Origin: Paractinoplanes rishiriensis
GTDB taxonomy: Bacteria; Actinomycetota; Actinomycetes; Mycobacteriales; Micromonosporaceae
NCBI RefSeq assembly: GCF_016862375.1
Contig: NZ_BOMV01000080.1
Location: 1 to 64,000 of the forward strand
Length of the DNA: 64,000 nt
Direction of reading: 5' to 3'
Shown here: piece by piece, positions 61,774 to 64,000 of the stretch
How the letters are laid out: each line of letters starts with the position of its first letter
Numbering within the stretch: the first letter of the stretch is position 1
The notes under the pieces: generated by a model
Seen by the model: only the letters and a program-made list of their open reading frames with translations
Database searches by the model: none
Told to the model about the DNA's origin: nothing
Position numbers and translations under genes: made by a program

Positions 61774-62154
61774 GTGCCCGGCGTCGATCACTGTTTGCAG
61801 GAGGCCATGGCGATTCCTGGCGCGGTCGGCGCCAGCATCGTCGACTACACCACGGGATTCCCGGTCGCCACGACGGGATCAGCACCGAACTCCGACCACG
61901 AGGCGGCGGCGGCCGGCACGGCGGATGTGATCCAGGCGGCGACGAGCCGTTCACTGTTCGTCTCGGCGGTGCCGCACGACCTGCTGGAAGACCTGATCAT
62001 CACGACGGCGGGCGGCTATCACCTGCTCCGCCTCGTCCAGACCGACTTCGACAGCCGGCTGGTCCTCTACGTCTGGCTGGACCGGGTGCAGGGCAACCTC
62101 GCCGTGGCCCGGCGCCGGATGCAGAAGCTCGCCGACGAACTCGTCCTCACCTGA
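61774..62154 (+). CDS. Roadblock/LC7-fold protein
   Basis: 126 residues. It has IPGAVGASIVDYTTGFPVAT, NSDHEAAAAGTADVIQAATS, LEDLIITTAGGYHLLRLVQT and LVLYVWLDRVQGNLAVARRR, the layout of Roadblock/LC7 proteins that dimerise and regulate Ras-like or MglA-type GTPases. GTG 61774 is chosen because GAGGAGA lies just before it; the frame opens earlier at 61717. It resembles the partial gene at 63771 (I-GAVG-A-VD-T-G pattern), so the locus has duplicated. Confidence 0.85.
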   Translation: MPGVDHCLQEAMAIPGAVGASIVDYTTGFPVATTGSAPNSDHEAAAAGTADVIQAATSRSLFVSAVPHDLLEDLIITTAGGYHLLRLVQTDFDSRLVLYVWLDRVQGNLAVARRRMQKLADELVLT

Positions 62155-62171
62155 GAAGTTACGGAGCGCAT

Positions 62172-63161
62172 GTGACCACCTCGACGACCGCCTCCCCGGC
62201 GAGCCTGCTCGCGCAGGTGGCCGGCGAGCGGCAGACCGGAGCGCTGGTGGTCGGCGGCCACCCGGGCGGCACGGTCTACGTCCTCGAGGGACGGGTCATC
62301 TACGCCGAGTCGCCGGCCGCGCCCGGGGTGGGCGAGTTGCTCACCTCGTCCGGCCGGCTGGCCGGGCGCACCTGGCAGAACGCGCTGGACCGGGGCACCT
62401 CGACCGCTCGGGTGGGCCGGCTGCTGGTCGAGCAGGGCCACCTCACCCAGGGTGAGCTGGAGCTGTGCGTGCTGGGTGCGACGTACGACGCCGCGTACTT
62501 CGCGCTCGCACCGGCGTCGGCGCGGGTCGAGTTCCTCGACGAGGCGACGCACTGGCTGGGCCCGGTCGTCCACATCGACCCGGCCGCGATCGACCGCGAG
62601 GTCGCCCGCCGCCGCCGGCTGCTCGACGAGATCTTCCCGGACGCCCGGGTGGACACCGCGGTGGTCAGCCCGGCGCCCCGCCCGCCGCGGGAGCGGATCA
62701 CGCTGACCGCCCTGCAGTGGGAGTTGCTGGTGCACGCCGACGGCCAGCGCACCCCCGCCGACCTGGCCCAACTGCTCGGAAAGGCCGGCTACGCGACCAT
62801 CCAGGAGCTGCGGCGCCTGGCGGCGCTGGGGTTGCTGGAGCTTCCGGAGGTACGCGCCGACGCGCCGGAGTTCGTGCGGCTCCCCCGGGCCCGCGGCCAG
62901 GCCGTGGACGCCCGCCGTCCGGTGGTCCGGCCGGACGAGGCGCCGACCGTGCCCGTCGTCGCGGGCGCGGCACCGGAACGCCCGGTGGCCGCCGACGAGA
63001 CCCCGGCCAACGGGACGGTGTACCGGCCACCCCGGCTGGCCCGCCGGAAACCCGGGGCCAAGCTGCCCAAAGAGGTCGCCGGCGAGGTACCGCCAGTACA
63101 CCCGGGCACCGACGAAGTCCTGCTCAAACGTATCCGCACCGCATTGCGGGCCTTGCGGTGA
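62172..63161 (+). CDS. DUF4388-type protein, long
   Basis: 329 residues. A DUF4388 domain (LLAQVAGERQTGALVVGGHP, VYVLEGRVIYAESPAAPGVG, VGRLLVEQGHLTQGELELC) parallels the shorter copy at 61153 over its whole length. It then adds a winged-helix-like section (residues ~175-235: RITLTALQWELLVHADGQRT, QELRRLAALGLLEL) and a basic, proline-rich disordered tail. GTG 62172 follows GGAG by seven bases. Probably a scaffold or output partner for the Roadblock proteins. Confidence 0.82.
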   Translation: MTTSTTASPASLLAQVAGERQTGALVVGGHPGGTVYVLEGRVIYAESPAAPGVGELLTSSGRLAGRTWQNALDRGTSTARVGRLLVEQGHLTQGELELCVLGATYDAAYFALAPASARVEFLDEATHWLGPVVHIDPAAIDREVARRRRLLDEIFPDARVDTAVVSPAPRPPRERITLTALQWELLVHADGQRTPADLAQLLGKAGYATIQELRRLAALGLLELPEVRADAPEFVRLPRARGQAVDARRPVVRPDEAPTVPVVAGAAPERPVAADETPANGTVYRPPRLARRKPGAKLPKEVAGEVPPVHPGTDEVLLKRIRTALRALR

Positions 63162-63197
63162 CGCGCGCACCCCCCGATGAGAAGGAGAGACCCGAGG

Positions 63198-63686
63198 ATG
63201 ACGGTGGATCCGGCGGTGCTCCAGGAGCTCGACCGCCTGCGTGGCAGAGTGCCGGAGCTGTCCGGCAGCGTGCTCGCCACCACCGACGGGCTGGTGGTCG
63301 CGCACGATGCGCACGGCATCGAGCCGGACGGGCTCGCCGCGCTGTCCGCCGCGCACCTCGCGCTCGCCCGCCGCTTCGCGCACGCGGTGAACCACGGCGA
63401 GCTGCGTGAGTCGGTGGTGGAGTGCGATCGCGGCTACATCACCACGTACAGCGTGGGCCCGAGCGCCCTGCTCACCCTCGTCACCTCGGGCGACGCCAAC
63501 CTCGCCATGGTGCACCTGGAGGCACGGCGGTGCGTCCGCCGGCTCGTCAAGATCCTGGCGGTCGGCCCGAAACCGCAGGCCCGCCCCGAGATCCCCACCC
63601 AGTCCGGACCGCCCACGCCACTGGCCCGGCGTACGCCCATGGCCACCCTGCCCAACAACGCTCGCCGGCGGCAAGCCGCGGGCTGA
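63198..63686 (+). CDS. Roadblock/LC7-family protein, longer type
   Basis: 162 residues. It has LDRLRGRVPELSGSVLATTD, GLVVAHDAHGIEPDGLAALS, AAHLALARRF and LLTLVTSGDANLAMVHLEAR, like the actinomycete Roadblock proteins found in conservons. The basic tail after residue ~125 is disordered. ATG 63198 has GGAGAGACCCGAGG upstream. Likely a GTPase-regulating partner of its neighbours; no GTPase is seen before the window ends. Confidence 0.85.
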   Translation: MTVDPAVLQELDRLRGRVPELSGSVLATTDGLVVAHDAHGIEPDGLAALSAAHLALARRFAHAVNHGELRESVVECDRGYITTYSVGPSALLTLVTSGDANLAMVHLEARRCVRRLVKILAVGPKPQARPEIPTQSGPPTPLARRTPMATLPNNARRRQAAG

Positions 63687-63770
63687 GCCCCGGAAATCAG
63701 CGGCATCCGCCGCGACGACACGGTTCCGCCAGGCGGCGGACCGCCATCCCACCGCAACGGAGGACCATCC

Positions 63771-64000
63771 ATGACCGACATGGACACCGCACTCAAGGAA
63801 ATCATGGAGATCGACGGCGCCGTCGGTGTCGCCCTCGTGGACCACACGAGCGGCATGGCGCTGGGCACCGTCGGCGGCGGCAAGGAGCTCGACCTGACGG
63901 TCGCGGCCGCCGGCAACACCGACGTGGTACGCGCCAAGCTGCGCGCCATGGAGATGCTGAACATCTCCGAGAAGATCGAGGACATCCTCATCACGCTGGA
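63771..64000 (+). CDS. Roadblock/LC7-fold protein (cut by window end)
   Basis: 76 codons are visible. They read MTDMDTALKEIMEIDGAVGV then ALVDHTSGMALGTVGGG, NTDVVRAKLRAMEMLN, and EKIEDILITL, clearly a third Roadblock protein and close to the copy at 61774. GGAGGACCATCC precedes ATG 63771. The gene continues past 64000. Confidence 0.85.
   Translation, partial: MTDMDTALKEIMEIDGAVGVALVDHTSGMALGTVGGGKELDLTVAAAGNTDVVRAKLRAMEMLNISEKIEDILITL

Overview
The window looks like chromosome of a high-GC filamentous actinomycete, most likely Micromonosporaceae and close to Actinoplanes. The evidence is very GC-rich codon use, many GTG starts with 4-base ATGA/GTGA overlaps, a SARP/AfsR-type regulator, several STAND NTPases, a PF04672-type methyltransferase, Roadblock/LC7 genes and a methyl-accepting chemotaxis protein (Actinoplanes-type genera make motile spores). 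The genus is inferred, not proven.

Layout. 1-16 kb is accessory and decayed. Two directly repeated copies of a roughly 480-bp element (265-737 and 14932-15423) bracket a block holding a ParB-like protein, an orphan GlnR-like regulator, a gene broken by an in-frame amber codon, relics of two group II introns, membrane proteins, a secreted three-repeat protein, and a large HTH-NTPase-repeat protein next to a divergent 48-residue membrane peptide. Many stretches here hold only broken frames. 16-31 kb is metabolic and secretory: nucleoside hydrolase, aldo/keto reductase, S66 peptidase, a flavin reductase pseudogene, a sigma factor fused through a membrane segment to a pectate-lyase-like beta-helix, an ArsR-type regulator, a secreted CBM/pectate lyase, glycerophosphodiesterase, a toxin-immunity pair, a propeller protein and a galactose-oxidase-type copper enzyme with a lectin tail. 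31-42.5 kb holds an AfsR/SARP regulator, a GT-B-like protein, a STAND protein with an N-terminal VVQA/GGVH motif, an FAD oxidoreductase, a small protein ending in the same motif, a methyltransferase and a second toxin-immunity pair with the same N-terminal leader as the first. 42.4-51 kb is a sugar-uptake locus (ROK regulator, ABC ATPase, permease, binding protein, Gfo/Idh oxidoreductase, two TIM-barrel proteins). 51-59 kb is conserved core: YihY/BrkB membrane protein, an ABC-2 exporter, dnaG and dgt. 59-64 kb holds a chemotaxis receptor and alternating DUF4388/Roadblock genes that run off the window.

How parts work together. The ABC/ROK genes form a self-regulated sugar import and oxidation operon. 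The sigma fusion, ArsR-type regulator and secreted lyase suggest a pectin-responsive unit. Two toxin-immunity cassettes sharing one disordered leader on different nuclease-like tails, and two proteins sharing an RHIM/BASS-like motif on opposite termini, are the best candidates for little-described conflict or cell-death systems. All family calls are from reading motifs; no database search was run.
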